64,000 bases of DNA from Stenotrophomonas panacihumi. GTDB taxonomy: Bacteria > Pseudomonadota > Gammaproteobacteria > Xanthomonadales > Xanthomonadaceae. Position numbers and translations under genes: made by a program. Positions 9,508-20,762 of the stretch are shown here, piece after piece. The stretch covers positions 1 to 64,000 of the forward strand of contig NZ_LLXU01000056.1 of assembly GCF_001431645.1 (NCBI RefSeq). The letters run 5' to 3'. The notes beneath the pieces are model-generated. The model saw only the letters and a program-made list of their open reading frames with translations, did not search any database and was not told the DNA's origin. Within the stretch, counting starts at the first letter, position 1. Each line of letters starts with the position of its first letter.

Positions 9508-9703
9508 CCCGGCTATTCTAATGGGCGGGGGAAATTGCCTGAACATCGTTGAAGATGAATAGGTTGGAGGTCGCTTTTTGGGGAAAAGCCGAGTATCGTC
9601 ACCAGCACTGTGTTTGCTAGCGGTCACCGTGAATCGTGGCCGTGCGGTTGATCATCCGATCCGCTTCAACGTGTGCGCTTTACCAACGCCTGCAAAACAG
9701 TCT

Positions 9704-9750
9704 CGGTCACCGGCTTTTCGGTGGCCGCGATCCATTCAATGTTCCAGGAG
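9704..9750 (+). promoter_or_regulatory. Cold-shock gene 5' leader hairpin and ribosome binding site
   Basis: The 249-base gap before the cold-shock gene probably contains its long 5' leader. A hairpin CGGTCACCG (9704-9712) pairing with CGGTGGCCG (9719-9727), with one G-U pair, lies just upstream of a strong CAGGAG Shine-Dalgarno at 9745-9750. Structured leaders of this sort regulate cspA-type genes; that this one is temperature-responsive is inference. Confidence 0.4.
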
Positions 9751-9756
9751 TTAGTA

Positions 9757-9966
9757 ATGTCTGATCGTCAGAGCGGTACCGTGAAGTGGTTCAACGACGC
9801 CAAGGGTTTTGGCTTCATCACCCCGGAAAGCGGCCCGGACCTGTTCGTGCACTTCCGCGCCATCCAGGGCAACGGCTTCAAGTCGCTGCAGGAAGGCCAG
9901 AAGGTGACCTTCGTCGCCGTGCAGGGCCAGAAGGGCATGCAGGCTGACCAGGTGCAGGCGGTCTAA
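9757..9966 (+). CDS. Cold-shock domain protein
   Basis: A 69-residue single cold-shock domain protein that binds single-stranded RNA and DNA and melts secondary structure. RNP1 appears as KGFGFI (residues 20-25) and RNP2 as LFVHF. The ATG at 9757 is preceded by CAGGAG at the proper distance; the frame runs further upstream but only through leader sequence. A terminator follows 28 bases after the stop, making this a stand-alone unit. Confidence 0.96.
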   Translation: MSDRQSGTVKWFNDAKGFGFITPESGPDLFVHFRAIQGNGFKSLQEGQKVTFVAVQGQKGMQADQVQAV

Positions 9967-9994
9967 TCCCGCCCGCCACCGCAAGGTAGCCAGA

Positions 9995-10023
9995 ACGCCG
10001 GGGGCGAAAGCTCCCGGCGTTTT
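9995..10023 (+). terminator. Intrinsic terminator after the cold-shock gene
   Basis: An 11-bp stem ACGCCGGGGGC/GCTCCCGGCGT closed by a GAAA tetraloop (9995-10020, one G-U pair) is followed by a short T-run. Confidence 0.85.
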
Positions 10024-10102
10024 CGTTCGTGGCGGGGAAAGGTGACGCCGCATCGCGGCAGCGCCGGCTAACATCGGCGGTCTCCCCCCGCGTGGCGCCC
10101 CC

Positions 10103-10795
10103 ATGATCACCGTCCACCATCTCAACAACTCCCGTTCCCAGCGCGTGCTCTGGCTGCTGGAGGAACTGGCGCTGCCGTACCAGATCGTGCGCTACGAGCG
10201 CGACCCGGCCACGCTGCTGGCGCCGCCGGCCTTGCGCGCCATCCACCCGCTGGGCAAGTCGCCGGTGCTGACCGACGGCGAGCACGTGCTGGCCGAATCC
10301 GGCGCCATCCTCGATTACCTCACCGAGCGCTACGACACCGAGCGCGTGCTCTCGCCGACGCCGCGCCCGGTCGATTCCCCCGAGCGCCTGCGCTTCCGTT
10401 ACTGGATGCACTACGCCGAGGGCTCGGCGATGCCGCCGCTGCTGATGACGCTGGTGTTCCAGCGCCTGCGGCAGGCGCCGATGCCGTTCTTCGCCCGGCC
10501 GATCGCCCACCGCATCGTCGACAAGGCGATGAGCCGCTTCATCGGCCCACAGGTGAAGCTGCACCTGGACTGGATGGAATCGCAGCTCGCCCAGGAGGGC
10601 TGGTTCGCCGGCGAGCGTTTCACCGCCGCCGATATCCAGATGAGCTTCCCGGTGCAGGCCGCCGCCGCGCGCGGCGGTGGGCTGGGCGCGTACCCGAAGC
10701 TGCGCGATTTCATCGCCCGCGTCGAAGCGCGGCCGGCCTACCAGGCCGCGCTGCAGCAGGGCGGGCCGTTCGCGCTCGCCGGCGGGCCGGCGTGA
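10103..10795 (+). CDS. Glutathione S-transferase family protein
   Basis: A 230-residue cytosolic GST. The N-terminal thioredoxin-like domain begins ITVHHLNNSRSQRVLWLLEEL, where Asn/Ser residues near position 8-10 occupy the catalytic site region; HPLGKSPVL with its cis-proline and ESGAILDYL form the glutathione site. The all-alpha domain follows from about residue 95. The substrate cannot be inferred. Its TGA overlaps the GTG start of selO, so GST and selO are translationally coupled. Confidence 0.92.
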   Translation: MITVHHLNNSRSQRVLWLLEELALPYQIVRYERDPATLLAPPALRAIHPLGKSPVLTDGEHVLAESGAILDYLTERYDTERVLSPTPRPVDSPERLRFRYWMHYAEGSAMPPLLMTLVFQRLRQAPMPFFARPIAHRIVDKAMSRFIGPQVKLHLDWMESQLAQEGWFAGERFTAADIQMSFPVQAAAARGGGLGAYPKLRDFIARVEARPAYQAALQQGGPFALAGGPA

Positions 10796-12348
10796 CCGCG
10801 CGGTTCGACAACCGTTTCATCCAGGAATTGCCGGGCGATGCGGAAACCGGCCCGCGCGTGCGCGAGGTACTGGGCGCGGCGTGGTCGTCGGTGATGCCGA
10901 CGCCGGTGCGCGCGCCGCAGCTGCTGGGCTATTCGCGCGAAGTGGCTGCCGCGTTGGGGCTGGACGCCGGCGATGTCGCCGATCCGGACTTCGCGCAGGT
11001 CTTCGCCGGCAATGCGCTGTGGCCGGGCATGCAGCCGTGGGCGGCGAACTACGGCGGCCACCAGTTCGGGCATTGGGCCGGGCAGCTCGGCGATGGCCGG
11101 GCGATCAGCCTGGGCGAGCTCGTCGGCACCGATGGCGCGCGCCACGAACTGCAGCTCAAGGGGGCCGGGCGCACGCCGTATTCGCGCGGTGCCGATGGCC
11201 GCGCCGTGCTGCGCTCCTCGCTGCGCGAGTTCATCTGCAGCGAGGCCATGCATCATCTCGGCGTGCCGACCACGCGCGCGCTGTGCCTGGTCGGCAGCGG
11301 CGAGGCGGTGGTGCGCGACATGTTCTACGACGGCCATCCGAAGCCGGAGCCGGGCGCGCTGGTGTGCCGGGTCGCGCCGTCGTTCATCCGCTTCGGCACT
11401 TTCGAGCTGCCGGCTTCGCGCGGCGATACCGCGCTGCTGCGCCAGCTCGCGGATTTCACCCTGTCACGCGATTTCCCCGAACTCACCGGCCACGGCGCGG
11501 CGCGCGAAGCCGAATGGTTCGGCCAGGTGTGCGAGCGCACTGCCGACATGGTCGCGCACTGGATGCGCGTGGGCTTCGTGCATGGCGTGATGAACACCGA
11601 CAACCTCTCCATCCTCGGCCTGACGCTGGACTACGGCCCGTACGGCTGGCTGGAGGACTACGACCCGGACTGGACGCCGAACACCACCGACGCCAGCGGC
11701 CGCCGCTACCGTTTCGGCACGCAGCCGCAGGTGGCGTACTGGAACCTGGGCCGGCTGGCGCAGGCGCTGGCGCCACTGTTCGCCGATGCCTCGGCCTTGC
11801 AGGACGGCTTGGACCGCTTCGTGCAGCGCTATCGCCGCCGCGAACGCGAACACACCGCCGCGAAGCTGGGCCTGGCGGATAGTGGCGATGCCGATCTGGT
11901 GTTGATGGAAGACCTGCGCACGCTGATGCAGCAGGCCGAGATGGACATGACGCTGGCCTTCCGCGGCCTCATCGAGCTCGACGCCGAAGCGCCGACGCTG
12001 CAACCGCTGGAAGCGGCCTTCTACGACGACGCCAAGCGCGACGCGCACAGCGCCGCGCTGGCGACATGGCTGCAGCGCTACGCCGCGCGCCTGCGCGAAG
12101 ACCCGCTGCCCGCCGCGCAGCGCCGCGAGCGCATGCGCCTGGCGAACCCGCGTTACGTGCCGCGCAACTGGCTGGCGCAGGAAACCATCGACCGCGTCGC
12201 GCAGGGCGACACCGCGGCGCTGGCGAACTGGCTGGAGGTGTTGCGCCATCCCTACGACGACCAGCCCGGGCAGGAAGCCTACGCACGCCACCGCCCGGAA
12301 TGGGCACGCGTGCGCGCCGGCTGCTCGATGCTTTCCTGCAGTTCCTGA
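10792..12348 (+). CDS. selO: Protein adenylyltransferase SelO
   Basis: SelO is a pseudokinase-fold enzyme that transfers AMP to Ser/Thr/Tyr residues of target proteins, linked to the oxidative stress response. Family motifs are present: [20 protein letters not shown] (about 83-102), [20 protein letters not shown], and [13 protein letters not shown] with the catalytic Asp region. The protein ends SMLSCSS, keeping the C-terminal Cys that is selenocysteine in eukaryotic SelO. It starts at GTG 10792, overlapping the GST stop by 4 bases. Length 518 is typical. Confidence 0.96.
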   Translation: MTARFDNRFIQELPGDAETGPRVREVLGAAWSSVMPTPVRAPQLLGYSREVAAALGLDAGDVADPDFAQVFAGNALWPGMQPWAANYGGHQFGHWAGQLGDGRAISLGELVGTDGARHELQLKGAGRTPYSRGADGRAVLRSSLREFICSEAMHHLGVPTTRALCLVGSGEAVVRDMFYDGHPKPEPGALVCRVAPSFIRFGTFELPASRGDTALLRQLADFTLSRDFPELTGHGAAREAEWFGQVCERTADMVAHWMRVGFVHGVMNTDNLSILGLTLDYGPYGWLEDYDPDWTPNTTDASGRRYRFGTQPQVAYWNLGRLAQALAPLFADASALQDGLDRFVQRYRRREREHTAAKLGLADSGDADLVLMEDLRTLMQQAEMDMTLAFRGLIELDAEAPTLQPLEAAFYDDAKRDAHSAALATWLQRYAARLREDPLPAAQRRERMRLANPRYVPRNWLAQETIDRVAQGDTAALANWLEVLRHPYDDQPGQEAYARHRPEWARVRAGCSMLSCSS

Positions 12349-12355
12349 GACCCCC

Positions 12356-12880
12356 ATGAGCGAATTTCCCTGGACCGCGCGCCTGCGTGACATCGTCGAT
12401 TTCCCCAAGCCGGGCATCGTCTTCAAGGACATCACCCCGCTGCTGGCCGATGGCGAGGCGTTCGGCGCGGCCATCGAGGCGATGAGCGCGCCGTGGCGCG
12501 GGCAGCGGGTGGACGCGGTGCTGGGCATCGAATCGCGCGGCTTCATCCTGGGCGCGGCGATGGCGCAGGCGCTGGGTTGCGGCTTCGTGCCGGTGCGCAA
12601 GCCGGGCAAGCTGCCCGCGCACACGCTGCGGCAGGAGTACGCGCTGGAATACGGCACCGACTGCATCGAAGTGCATGCCGATGCGCTGCCGGCCGGCGCG
12701 CGGGTGGTGATCGTCGACGACGTGCTGGCGACCGGCGGCACGCTGCTGGCGGCGTTGTCGCTGGCGCGTCAGCTGCGGGTCGAAGTGCTGGGCGCGGCGG
12801 TGCTGATCGAATTGCCCGCGCTGGGTGCGCGGGCGCGTTGGCCGGAGGCGGTGCCGCTGGTGGCGACACTGGCCTACTGA
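12356..12880 (+). CDS. apt: Adenine phosphoribosyltransferase
   Basis: Salvages adenine to AMP using PRPP. The 174-residue protein shows the Apt signature: [16 protein letters not shown] at the N terminus, [12 protein letters not shown] (about 58-69), and the PRPP loop [17 protein letters not shown] (about 117-133). The start is 8 bases after the selO stop, so it probably shares that transcript. It converges on dbpA with only 7 bases between the stops. Confidence 0.96.
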   Translation: MSEFPWTARLRDIVDFPKPGIVFKDITPLLADGEAFGAAIEAMSAPWRGQRVDAVLGIESRGFILGAAMAQALGCGFVPVRKPGKLPAHTLRQEYALEYGTDCIEVHADALPAGARVVIVDDVLATGGTLLAALSLARQLRVEVLGAAVLIELPALGARARWPEAVPLVATLAY

Positions 12881-12887
12881 GCCAGCT

Positions 12888-14264
<1,377 letters not shown>

Positions 14265-14309
14265 GGGGCATTTTCGCAGATGCGCCGCCCGCGTGCCCGC
14301 CGGGCGGTT

Positions 14310-15356
14310 TCAGCCCAGCACGGCGCGCACGCCCAGGTTGATCGCCGCCCCGCCCAGCACCAGCCAGCCCAGCAGCGCGGCCCCGAGCAGCAGCGGACGC
14401 AGGCCGGCGCGGCGCAGCTCGCCGGCATGGGTGGTCAGGCCGAGGGCGGCCATGGCCATCGCCAGCAGGCTGTCGTCCAGCCACATGGCCGGTGCATGCC
14501 AGGCCGCGGGCAGCGGCCACAGCGAATTGGCCGCGGTCAGCGCGAGGAAGGCGAAGGCGAACCACGGCACCTGCAGGCCGCGCATGCCCTGGCCGGTGCC
14601 GCGGGCGCGCCACAGCGACAGGCCCAGCAGCACCGGCGCCAGCATCATCACCCGCACCATCTTGGTGATGACCGCCGCCGACTCGGCCTCCCCGCCGATC
14701 GCCCGGCCGGCCACCACCACCTGCGCTACTTCGTGCACGGTCGAACCGGTGAACACGCCGAAGTGCAGCGGCGAGGCCAGCGCGGGCAGGTGCGCGGCCA
14801 CGAGCGGATGCAGCAGCGGGTAGGCCACCATCGAGAGCGTGCCGAACACCACCACCGTGGCCACCGCCACGGCGACCTGCTCGCTGCGCGCGCGCAGTAC
14901 CGGGCCGGCCGCCATCACCGCCGCCGCGCCGCAGATCGCGCTGCCGGCGCCGATCAGCAGCGCCGCCTCGCGCGGTAGGCCGAAGCGCCTGGGCCCCCAC
15001 CACGCGGCGATGCCCAGCGTGCTGGCCAGCACCAGCGCATCGATCACCACGCCGGTCACGCCGACCTGCGCGACGTCCTGGAAGGTCAGCCGCAGCCCGT
15101 ACAACACCACGCCCAGGCGCAGCAGCCGCTGCCTGGAGAACGCCACCCCCGGCGCCAGCGGCGGCGCGAAGCACGGATACACGGTGTTGCCGGCGAGCAT
15201 GCCCAGCGCGATGGCCAGCGTGAGCGCGCCCAGCCCGTGGCTGCGCACCCACGGGTGCTGGGCCAGGGCCAGCGACAGCCCGGCGAGTGCGGCGCACAGC
15301 AGCAGGCCGGGAAACAGGGGGAAGCGGGTTGGGGCGACGGCAGCAACGGAAGACAT
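14310..15356 (-). CDS. yeiH: YeiH family putative sulfate exporter (UPF0324)
   Basis: A 348-residue membrane protein with about 10 hydrophobic segments. It shows the family features LRLGVVLYGLRLTF (about 84-97), GAGSAICGAAAV (about 135-146) and FTGSTVHEVAQVV (about 199-211). YeiH proteins are annotated as putative sulfate/sulfite exporters on limited evidence. The start is set at ATG 15356 (MSSVAAVAPT). It is divergent from a LysR-type gene, the usual YeiH-YeiE arrangement, so that regulator probably controls it. Confidence 0.9.
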   Translation of the reverse strand: MSSVAAVAPTRFPLFPGLLLCAALAGLSLALAQHPWVRSHGLGALTLAIALGMLAGNTVYPCFAPPLAPGVAFSRQRLLRLGVVLYGLRLTFQDVAQVGVTGVVIDALVLASTLGIAAWWGPRRFGLPREAALLIGAGSAICGAAAVMAAGPVLRARSEQVAVAVATVVVFGTLSMVAYPLLHPLVAAHLPALASPLHFGVFTGSTVHEVAQVVVAGRAIGGEAESAAVITKMVRVMMLAPVLLGLSLWRARGTGQGMRGLQVPWFAFAFLALTAANSLWPLPAAWHAPAMWLDDSLLAMAMAALGLTTHAGELRRAGLRPLLLGAALLGWLVLGGAAINLGVRAVLG

Positions 15357-15405
15357 GACGACGTGGCGGTTCGGAAACTGCGCGCAGCCTGCGCCTCCCA
15401 CGTTT

Positions 15406-15420
15406 ATTCGTAAAACGGAT
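15406..15420. promoter_or_regulatory. LysR-type operator candidate between yeiH and its regulator
   Basis: In the short divergent gap lies the imperfect dyad ATTCGT-AAA-ACGGAT, close to the T-N11-A layout that LysR-type regulators bind. Its position between the two divergent starts fits joint control of yeiH and the regulator gene. Confidence 0.5.
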
Positions 15421-15443
15421 TATCCTGCTAACAATGACCCGTC

Positions 15444-16346
15444 ATGCAGGTAAGCGACATGCACCTCTCGCTGCGCCAGTTGCAGATCTTCCTGGCCATC
15501 GCCGAAACCGGCAGCACCACCGCCGCCGGCGCGCGGCTGCCCTTGTCGCAATCGGCCACCAGCGCGGCGCTGGCCGAACTGGAGGCCACACTGGGCGTGC
15601 CGCTGTTCGACCGCCTCGGCAAGCGCCTGCTGCTCAACGACACCGGCCGCGCGCTGCTGGACCCGGCGCGCGCGCTGCTCGATGACGCCGCGCAGATCGA
15701 ACACCGCTTCGGTGGCGCGCAGGAAGGGCGGCCGCTGCCGGCGCGCGTGCGGCTGGGTGCCAGCACCACCATCGGCAACTACCTGATGCCCGAGCGCATG
15801 GCGCACTGCCTGGCGCAGTGGCCGGCGATGGAGGTGTCGCTGCGCATCGGCAATACCCGGCAGGTGGTGGAGGCGGTGCTGCGGCTGGAGGTCGACGCCG
15901 GGGTGATCGAAGGCCCGTGCCACGAGAGCGAGCTGGAAGTGCTGCCCTGGCGCGAGGATCCGCTGCTGTTGCTGGCCGGTGCCGACCACCCGCTGGCGCG
16001 GCGGCGGCGCATCCCGGTGGCGACGCTGCGCGCCCAGCGCTGGCTGCTGCGCGAAGTCGGCTCGGGGACGCGTGAATCGGTGGAGCAGGCCTTGCTGCCG
16101 CACCTGGGCGGCTTCGAGCAGGGCGTCCAGCTGGGCAGCACCGAGGCGATCAAGCAGGGCGCCGCCGCCGGGCTGGGCCTGACCTGCCTCTCGCGCAGCG
16201 CGGTGCAGGACCAGCTGGCGCTGGGCCGCCTGGTGGCGCTGTCCACGGTGCTGCCACCGCTGTCGCGGCCGCTGTACCGCATCCGCCACCGCGGGCGGCC
16301 CTGGTCGCAGAGCCTGCGGCGGCTGCTGGAACTGGATGCCGGGTAG
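15444..16346 (+). CDS. LysR-type transcriptional regulator (YeiE-like)
   Basis: A 300-residue LTTR with an N-terminal winged helix (LSLRQLQIFLAIAETGSTTAA to about residue 70) and an effector-binding domain (about 95-295) containing GASTTIGNYLMPE, a motif typical of the CysB/YeiE group. The start is either ATG 15444 or the ATG at 15459 (MHLSLRQL); the second fits the conserved start of the HTH better. It is divergent from yeiH, so its main target is probably that exporter, in line with anion sensing known for YeiE. Confidence 0.9.
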   Translation: MQVSDMHLSLRQLQIFLAIAETGSTTAAGARLPLSQSATSAALAELEATLGVPLFDRLGKRLLLNDTGRALLDPARALLDDAAQIEHRFGGAQEGRPLPARVRLGASTTIGNYLMPERMAHCLAQWPAMEVSLRIGNTRQVVEAVLRLEVDAGVIEGPCHESELEVLPWREDPLLLLAGADHPLARRRRIPVATLRAQRWLLREVGSGTRESVEQALLPHLGGFEQGVQLGSTEAIKQGAAAGLGLTCLSRSAVQDQLALGRLVALSTVLPPLSRPLYRIRHRGRPWSQSLRRLLELDAG

Positions 16347-16388
16347 CGCGGGCGCGGGGGGCGGGCGCATCCCACGTACAATAGGCGC

Positions 16389-18272
16389 ATGCCTTTGATC
16401 ACCTTGCAGAACGTCGACTACAGCGTCGGCGGCCCGTTGTTGCTGGAAAAAGCCGAACTGGCGATCGAACCGGGCGAGCGCATCGCCCTGATCGGCCGCA
16501 ACGGCGCCGGCAAGTCCACCCTCATGAAACTCATCGCCGGCGAGCTGCGCCCGGACGACGGCGAGATCCGCGTCCAGCAGGGCGTGCGCATCGCGCGGCT
16601 GGAACAGGAAGTGCCGCTCGGCGCCGACGGCAGCGTGTTCGACGTGGTTGCCGGCGGCCTGGGCGAACTGGGCCAGTGGCTGGCCGAGTTCCACCAGATC
16701 AGCCATGCCGAGCATTTCGATGCCGACGCGCTGGCCCGCGTGCAGGCGCGCATCGACGCCGCCGAAGGCTGGGCGCTGGACCAGCGCGTGGCCGAGACGC
16801 TGACGCGGCTGGAGCTGGACGGCGATGCCGCGTTCTCGCGGCTGTCCGGCGGCATGAAGCGCCGCGTGCTGCTGGCGCGCTCGCTGGTATCCGCCCCGGA
16901 CGTGCTGCTGCTGGACGAACCGACCAACCACCTGGACATCGAGGCCATCGACTGGCTCGAAGGCTTCCTCAAGGGCTGGAACGGCTCGGTGGTGTTCGTC
17001 ACCCACGACCGCCGCTTCCTGCGCGCGCTGGCGACGCGCATCGTCGAGATCGACCGCGGCCAGATCACCAGCTGGCCCGGCGACTGGGCCAATTACGAGC
17101 GCCGCCGCGAGGAGCGACTGAATGCAGAAGCGCAGGAGAACGCGCGCTTCGACAAGCTGCTGGCGCAGGAAGAAGTGTGGATCCGCCAGGGCATCAAGGC
17201 CCGCCGCACCCGCGACGAAGGCCGCGTGCGCCGGCTCAAGGCGATGCGCGCGGAGCGATCGCAGCGGCGCGAACTCGGCGGCAACGTGCGCATGCAGGCC
17301 GCGCAGGGGGAGTCGTCGGGCAAGAAGGTGATCCAGGCGCGCGACGTGACCTTCGCCTTCGGCGAGCGGGTGATGGTGCGCGACTTCTCCACCACGCTGC
17401 TGCGCGGCGACCGCATCGGCCTGATCGGCCCGAACGGCAGCGGCAAGACCACGCTGCTCAAGCTGCTGCTGGGCGAACTGCAGCCGCAGCAGGGCGAGAT
17501 CGTGCAGGGCACCAACCTGCAGATCGCCTATTTCGACCAGTACCGCGCCACGCTGCGCGAGGACTGGAACGCCATCGAGAACGTGGCAGAGGGCGCGGAC
17601 TTCATCGAGGTCAACGGCAAGCGCAAGCACGTGCATGCCTACCTGCAGGACTTCCTGTTCACCCCGGAGCGCGCGCGCGCGCCGATCACGCGGCTGTCCG
17701 GTGGCGAGCGCAACCGGCTGCTGCTGGCGCGGCTGTTCGCGCAGCCGTCCAACCTGCTGGTGATGGACGAACCGACCAACGACCTGGACGTGGAAACGCT
17801 GGAGCTGCTGGAAGAGCTGCTGGCCGACTACACCGGCACGCTGCTGCTGGTCAGCCATGACCGCGACTTCCTCGACAACGTGGTGACCTCCACGATGGTG
17901 ATGGAAGGCGACGGCCACGTCGGCGAGTACGTGGGCGGGTATTCGGACTGGCTGCGGCAGAAGCCGGCCGATGCGGTGGCGGGCGTGGCTGGCAAGCCGG
18001 CGGCCGCGAGTGCGCCGGTGTCGGCGGCGAAGGCCGAAGAACCCGCGGCGGCCAAGCGCAAGCTCAGCTACAAGGACGCGCGCGAACTGGAGCAGCTGCC
18101 CGAACGCATCGACACGCTGGAAGGGAAACTGGCGCAGATGGCCGAGGCGATGAACGACCCGGCGTTCTACCAGCGCGATGCGGCGGCGGTGGCCCAGCAC
18201 ACGCAGGAAATGGCGAAGGTGCAGGCCGAGCTCGACCACGCGTACGCGCGCTGGCAGGAACTCGATAGCTGA
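16389..18272 (+). CDS. uup: ABC-F family ATPase Uup
   Basis: A 627-residue ABC-F protein with two ATPase domains (Walker A GRNGAGKST near 37-45 and GPNGSGKTT near 346-354; signatures LSGGMKRR and LSGGERNR), the linker rich in Arg between them, and the C-terminal coiled coil (about 560-627, KRKLSYKDARELEQLPERID) that binds DNA in Uup. ABC-F proteins act on ribosomes; Uup is also tied to transposon excision and ribosome assembly. No membrane segments. The start is at ATG 16389. Confidence 0.95.
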   Translation: MPLITLQNVDYSVGGPLLLEKAELAIEPGERIALIGRNGAGKSTLMKLIAGELRPDDGEIRVQQGVRIARLEQEVPLGADGSVFDVVAGGLGELGQWLAEFHQISHAEHFDADALARVQARIDAAEGWALDQRVAETLTRLELDGDAAFSRLSGGMKRRVLLARSLVSAPDVLLLDEPTNHLDIEAIDWLEGFLKGWNGSVVFVTHDRRFLRALATRIVEIDRGQITSWPGDWANYERRREERLNAEAQENARFDKLLAQEEVWIRQGIKARRTRDEGRVRRLKAMRAERSQRRELGGNVRMQAAQGESSGKKVIQARDVTFAFGERVMVRDFSTTLLRGDRIGLIGPNGSGKTTLLKLLLGELQPQQGEIVQGTNLQIAYFDQYRATLREDWNAIENVAEGADFIEVNGKRKHVHAYLQDFLFTPERARAPITRLSGGERNRLLLARLFAQPSNLLVMDEPTNDLDVETLELLEELLADYTGTLLLVSHDRDFLDNVVTSTMVMEGDGHVGEYVGGYSDWLRQKPADAVAGVAGKPAAASAPVSAAKAEEPAAAKRKLSYKDARELEQLPERIDTLEGKLAQMAEAMNDPAFYQRDAAAVAQHTQEMAKVQAELDHAYARWQELDS

Positions 18273-18282
18273 GCCGGCGCGC

Positions 18283-18310
18283 GGAGGCCGCTCCCGTGCG
18301 AGCGGCTTCC
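18283..18310. other. Hairpin between convergent uup and acyl-CoA dehydrogenase genes
   Basis: GGAGGCCGCTC (18283-18293) pairs with GAGCGGCTTCC (18300-18310), one G-U pair, loop of 6. There is no T-run. The GAGCGGCTTC core resembles short dispersed intergenic palindromes common in Xanthomonadaceae and Pseudomonas. It may help stop both converging transcripts. Confidence 0.4.
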
Positions 18311-18354
18311 GGCGGATCGCGAAAGGACAGGGGCGGGCAAGCCGCCCCGCAAGC

Positions 18355-20136
18355 TCAACCGAACAGCGCCTCGTCCAGCGCCATCAGCGCCTTGGCGCCG
18401 CTGCGGATATGCGCCGCATGCGCCATCGTGCGCGGCAGGATGCGCGCGTAGTAGAAGCGCGCGGTCTCGCGCTTGGCCGTCGCCAGGTTCGTGTCCTTGC
18501 CGCGCGCGGCCGCCACGCTGCGGGCCCACCAATAGGCCAGCACCACGTAGCCGGAATAGAACAGGTAGTCGTAGCTTGCCGCGCCGATCTCCTCCGGGTC
18601 ACGCGCCGCGCGCTCCAGCACTTCGCGCGTCAGCATCGCCCACTCGCTGGCCTGGTCGCGCAGCGGCTTGATGAACTCGGCCAGGTCCGCGTCGCCCTCG
18701 TGCTCGCGCGCGAAGGCTTCGATTTCGGCCAGGAACAGCTTCAGGCCGGCCGCCTGGCTCGCGGCGGTCTTGCGGCCCATCAGGTCCAGCGCCTGGATGC
18801 CCGTGGTGCCTTCGTACAGCGTGGTGATGCGCGCGTCGCGCGCCAGCTGCTCCATGCCGTGCTCGTGGATGTAGCCGTGGCCACCGAAGCACTGCAGCGC
18901 GTGGTAGGTGTTCTCGATGCCCCATTCGGTCTGGCAGGCCTTGGAGATCGGCGTCAGGAAGCTCACCAGCGTATCGGCGCGCTCGCGCTCGGCCGGGTCC
19001 TGCGCGTGGTGCGCCACGTCGATCAGCGTCGCCGCGTGCAGCGCGAGCAGGCGGCTGCCTTCGGTGAGCGACTTGATCGTCAGCAGCATGCGGCGCACGT
19101 CCGGCTGCACGATGATCGGGTCGGCCGGCTTGTCCGGGAACTTCGCGCCCGACAGCGAGCGCGACTGCAAACGCTCGCGCGAATAACGCAGCGCATTCTG
19201 GTACGCGCGCTCGGACAAACCGATGCCCTGCAGGCCCACGCCCAGGCGCGCGGTGTTCATCATCGTAAACATCGCCTGCAGGCCCTTGTGCGGCTGGCCG
19301 ACGAGATAGCCCTGCGCGCCGTCGAAGTTCATCACGCACGTCACCGACGCCTTGATGCCCATCTTGTGCTCGATCGAGCCACAGGCCAGCGCGTTGCGCT
19401 CGCCCACCGTGCCATCGCGCGCCACCTTGAACTTCGGCGTCACGAACAGCGAGATGCCCTTGGGCCCGGGCGGCGCATCGGGGAGCTTGGCCAGCACCAG
19501 GTGGACGATGTTGTCGGTGAGGTCGTGCTCGCCGGCGGTGATGAAAATCTTGGTGCCGGTGATCGAATAGCTGCCGTCGGCGTTCGGTTCGGCGCGGGTC
19601 TTCAGCAGGCCGAGGTCGGTGCCGCAGTGCGGTTCGGTCAGGCACATGGTGCCGGTCCAGCGGCCTTCGATCAGCGGCTTGAGGAACACTTCCTGCTGCC
19701 AGGCTTCGCCATGGTGCTTGAGCGCTTCCACCGCGCCGTGCGAGAGCAGCGGGAAATTGCCCCAGGCCAGGTTGGCGGCATTGACCATCTCGTTGAGCGG
19801 CACGCCCAGCGTGTGCGGCAGGCCCTGGCCGCCGAATTCCGGCGCGGCGGTGAGGCCGGTCCAGCCGCCTTCGACGAACTGGTCGTAGGCCTGCTTGAAG
19901 CCCGGCGGCGTGGTGACCGCGGCGGTGGACTTGTCGAACACCGAGCCGATCTCGTCGCCCACGCTGTTGAGCGGCGCCAGCACGGTGCCGCTGAAGCGCG
20001 CGGCTTCCTCGAGCACGGCGTCGATGATGTCGGCGGTGGCCTCGCTCAGGCCCAGGCGCTGGAACAGGGCTTCGACGCCGAGCACGTCGTGCAGGGCGAA
20101 ACGGATGTCGGCCACGGGGGCGGTGTAGCTGCTCAT
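18355..20136 (-). CDS. Long acyl-CoA dehydrogenase with extra C-terminal domain
   Basis: A 593-residue flavoenzyme of fatty-acid beta-oxidation type. N-terminal acyl-CoA dehydrogenase segments include GGWTGLTAAPEFGGQGLP (about 92-109), MCLTEPHCGTDLG (about 162-174) and GTKIFITAGEHDL. The core alpha domain follows, with QCFGGHGYIHEHGMEQLARDARITTLYEGTTGIQA around 410-445, and an extra C-terminal domain ends the protein. This is the layout of the roughly 590-residue family that includes DmdC. Substrate chain length cannot be read from sequence. Confidence 0.92.
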   Translation of the reverse strand: MSSYTAPVADIRFALHDVLGVEALFQRLGLSEATADIIDAVLEEAARFSGTVLAPLNSVGDEIGSVFDKSTAAVTTPPGFKQAYDQFVEGGWTGLTAAPEFGGQGLPHTLGVPLNEMVNAANLAWGNFPLLSHGAVEALKHHGEAWQQEVFLKPLIEGRWTGTMCLTEPHCGTDLGLLKTRAEPNADGSYSITGTKIFITAGEHDLTDNIVHLVLAKLPDAPPGPKGISLFVTPKFKVARDGTVGERNALACGSIEHKMGIKASVTCVMNFDGAQGYLVGQPHKGLQAMFTMMNTARLGVGLQGIGLSERAYQNALRYSRERLQSRSLSGAKFPDKPADPIIVQPDVRRMLLTIKSLTEGSRLLALHAATLIDVAHHAQDPAERERADTLVSFLTPISKACQTEWGIENTYHALQCFGGHGYIHEHGMEQLARDARITTLYEGTTGIQALDLMGRKTAASQAAGLKLFLAEIEAFAREHEGDADLAEFIKPLRDQASEWAMLTREVLERAARDPEEIGAASYDYLFYSGYVVLAYWWARSVAAARGKDTNLATAKRETARFYYARILPRTMAHAAHIRSGAKALMALDEALFG

Positions 20137-20192
20137 GGGGAACCTGCGGGAATCGAAAGCGAAGGAGGGGGAAGGGCGGGCGTGCGTGCGCG

Positions 20193-20690
20193 TCAGCGCA
20201 GCACGCCGCTCAGGCCGGGCGCGGGGTTCAGCGTGCTGCGGCCGCTGACCTCGAACGGGCGGGATTTCTTGTCTTCCGGCGTGGCGGTGACCGTGCCCTT
20301 GAGTTCGTAGGGCAGGGCGCGGCCGCCGGCGAGCACGTCGGCGACGATGATCTTGGCGGTGGAGCTGGGCTGCATCGCCACGGTGACCACGTCGGCGGTT
20401 TCCGGGCCGATGGAGTAGTTCACCGCCTGCTGCAGGTGGCCGGCCGCTTCACCGCCGACGCTGACGTCCAGCGCGACCGTTTCGAATTGCATGGGGATGG
20501 AGCTGTAGTTCTGCAGGCGCAGTTCCAGCGACCAGCTGCCATCGGCACGCACGGTCAACTGCTGGATGCTCACCGCCGGCTCGGAGACCCGGCGCACGTT
20601 GCTGCTGCACGAGGCCAGGCCCAGCACCGCGGCCACCATCGAAAGCGTGGCGATCAAGCGCCACGCGCGCGGACGCATACGTCCCTGCAT
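20193..20690 (-). CDS. LEA type 2-like lipoprotein
   Basis: A 165-residue predicted lipoprotein: basic N terminus, hydrophobic stretch and the lipobox VLGLASC, with Cys near residue 28. The mature part, with SIQQLTVRADGSWSLELRLQNYSSIPMQFETV, is a single beta-rich domain resembling the LEA type 2/WHy fold seen in periplasmic proteins of this family. I choose ATG 20690; an internal ATG at 20678 is also possible. Function unknown; outer-membrane attachment is inferred. Confidence 0.75.
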   Translation of the reverse strand: MQGRMRPRAWRLIATLSMVAAVLGLASCSSNVRRVSEPAVSIQQLTVRADGSWSLELRLQNYSSIPMQFETVALDVSVGGEAAGHLQQAVNYSIGPETADVVTVAMQPSSTAKIIVADVLAGGRALPYELKGTVTATPEDKKSRPFEVSGRSTLNPAPGLSGVLR

Positions 20691-20762
20691 TGCCCACCTC
20701 GGAATCGTTGGAACCGGGCTAAAGCATACTACGCCGTATGGCAAGGACGTTGCGGCAGTGCG